64,000 bases of DNA from Lachnospiraceae bacterium AB2028 (GTDB taxonomy: Bacteria; Bacillota; Clostridia; Lachnospirales; Lachnospiraceae): contig JHYJ01000006.1 in NCBI GenBank assembly GCA_000621425.1, positions 124,001-188,000 on the forward strand. The letters run 5' to 3'. The notes below the pieces were generated by a model, which searched no databases, was not told where the DNA came from, and worked only from the letters and a program-made list of their open reading frames with translations. Both the position numbers and the translations under genes were made by a program. Of this stretch, positions 63,484 to 64,000 are shown piece after piece (within the stretch, counting starts at the first letter, position 1; every line of letters begins with the position of its first letter).

Positions 63484-64000
63484 AGTATAAGAAAAAAGGA
63501 ACCGCAGACAGTACATATACATCGGCAGCACCTTCGACACCCGGCGAATATACGGTAAGGGCGACCCTGGCAGAAACTGCTGATTACAAATCAGCTGAAG
63601 ATACAGCGAATTTTGAGATACGGAGTAATAACCTGAACGTTTACATAATATATAACCCCAATGGCGGTACCGGAAATACAATAAGTGAGAACAAAGTGTC
63701 AGTTATGACTGCCGGTGCAGGTACGGTTACGCTGCTGTCCGAGGCGGATTTTAAAAAGACCGGTTACAAGCTGACCGGGTGGAAAGATACTGACGGAACC
63801 CAGTATGCGCTGGGAGCGGAGTGTGAGGTTTCAGAAAGCAATTATGTTCTTGCTTTTGATGCTGTCTGGACGGAGAAGAAAGCCGGCAGTGTGGATATAG
63901 ATGTAAAGAAACCGGTCTATGTCGGGGCAGATTTTAAATATGATATAGATAAGAATTCTGACGGAGATGTGACGCTGGAATATAAGAAAAAAGGCGCAAA
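63456..64000 (+). pseudogene. Downstream part of the frameshifted B-repeat protein (runs off the window)
   Basis: Read in the frame one base back from the preceding gene, this stretch has no stop to the window end. It encodes SLADGTVTLEYKKKGTADST, TPGEYTVRATLAETADYKSA, then a B repeat (IIYNPNGGTGNTISENKV, KTGYKLTGWKDTDGTQYALG) and the module PVYVGADFKYDIDKNSDGD. The last part repeats the same module in the gene at 59625 (nucleotides 60667-60766) with mostly third-position differences. It has no start codon of its own. If the shift is real, the full gene is broken. Confidence 0.7.

Overview
The window looks like a chromosomal segment of a Lachnospiraceae-type Firmicute, close to Butyrivibrio or a related gut or rumen Clostridia. 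This is inferred from moderate GC, strong AGGAGG ribosome sites, DUF5716/DUF5717-like genes next to purB/purA, a VTC-DUF4956 pair, a CIRCE-like site before clpB and many Asp/Glu-rich secreted or membrane proteins. No sequence search was run. All family names come from reading motifs.

Layout. (1) 1-6764 is nitrogen and pyrimidine metabolism: the end of a glutamate synthase small subunit, pyrG, carA, carB. (2) 6765-8811 is a compact nitrogen-control module. A 217-nt structured RNA carries two hairpins with A1/G4 hexaloops, the signature bound by ANTAR proteins. It is followed by a short, divergent glutamine synthetase-like gene and by an ANTAR regulator with a degenerate receiver. (3) 8897-11157 holds a RelA/SpoT-like synthetase-domain protein and a FUSC membrane domain fused to a HAD-like domain. 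(4) 11360-17004 is a tightly packed amidoligase-type cluster: 2-hydroxyacid dehydrogenase, circularly permuted ATP-grasp, alpha-E, transglutaminase and two M14-like proteins, one with a broken zinc site. (5) 17190-32043 is mostly housekeeping: DUF2225, STAS-kinase fusion, clpB, pseudouridine synthase, pepT, a foldase-like lipoprotein, glyA, then a phosphodiester glycosidase and two envelope proteins.

(6) 32253-35856 (minus strand) encodes a small FliD-like protein and a 931-residue fusion of an acyltransferase-3 membrane domain to a sugar ABC permease. (7) 35961-42810 is a four-gene operon of unknown role: a giant DUF5717-type protein, an actin/Hsp70-fold protein, a TPR-like protein and a coiled-coil membrane protein, followed by purB and purA. 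(8) 45764-52714 has pcrA, a small acidic membrane protein, rlmD, a lipoprotein and a flavodiiron protein. (9) 52871-58510 has a VTC-domain protein, DUF4956, a beta-helical lipoprotein, a GAF-GGDEF diguanylate cyclase and a TIM-barrel isomerase. (10) 58548-64000 is a surface-protein region: a FecR-domain protein and three tandem paralogues with InlB-type B repeats. One paralogue is truncated and one is frameshifted in an A-run.

The strongest candidates for undescribed biology are the ANTAR-type RNA with its divergent GS-like and pseudo-receiver ANTAR genes, the acyltransferase-ABC permease fusion, the DUF5717/Hsp70-fold operon, and the amidoligase cluster with a catalytically degenerate M14 paralogue.
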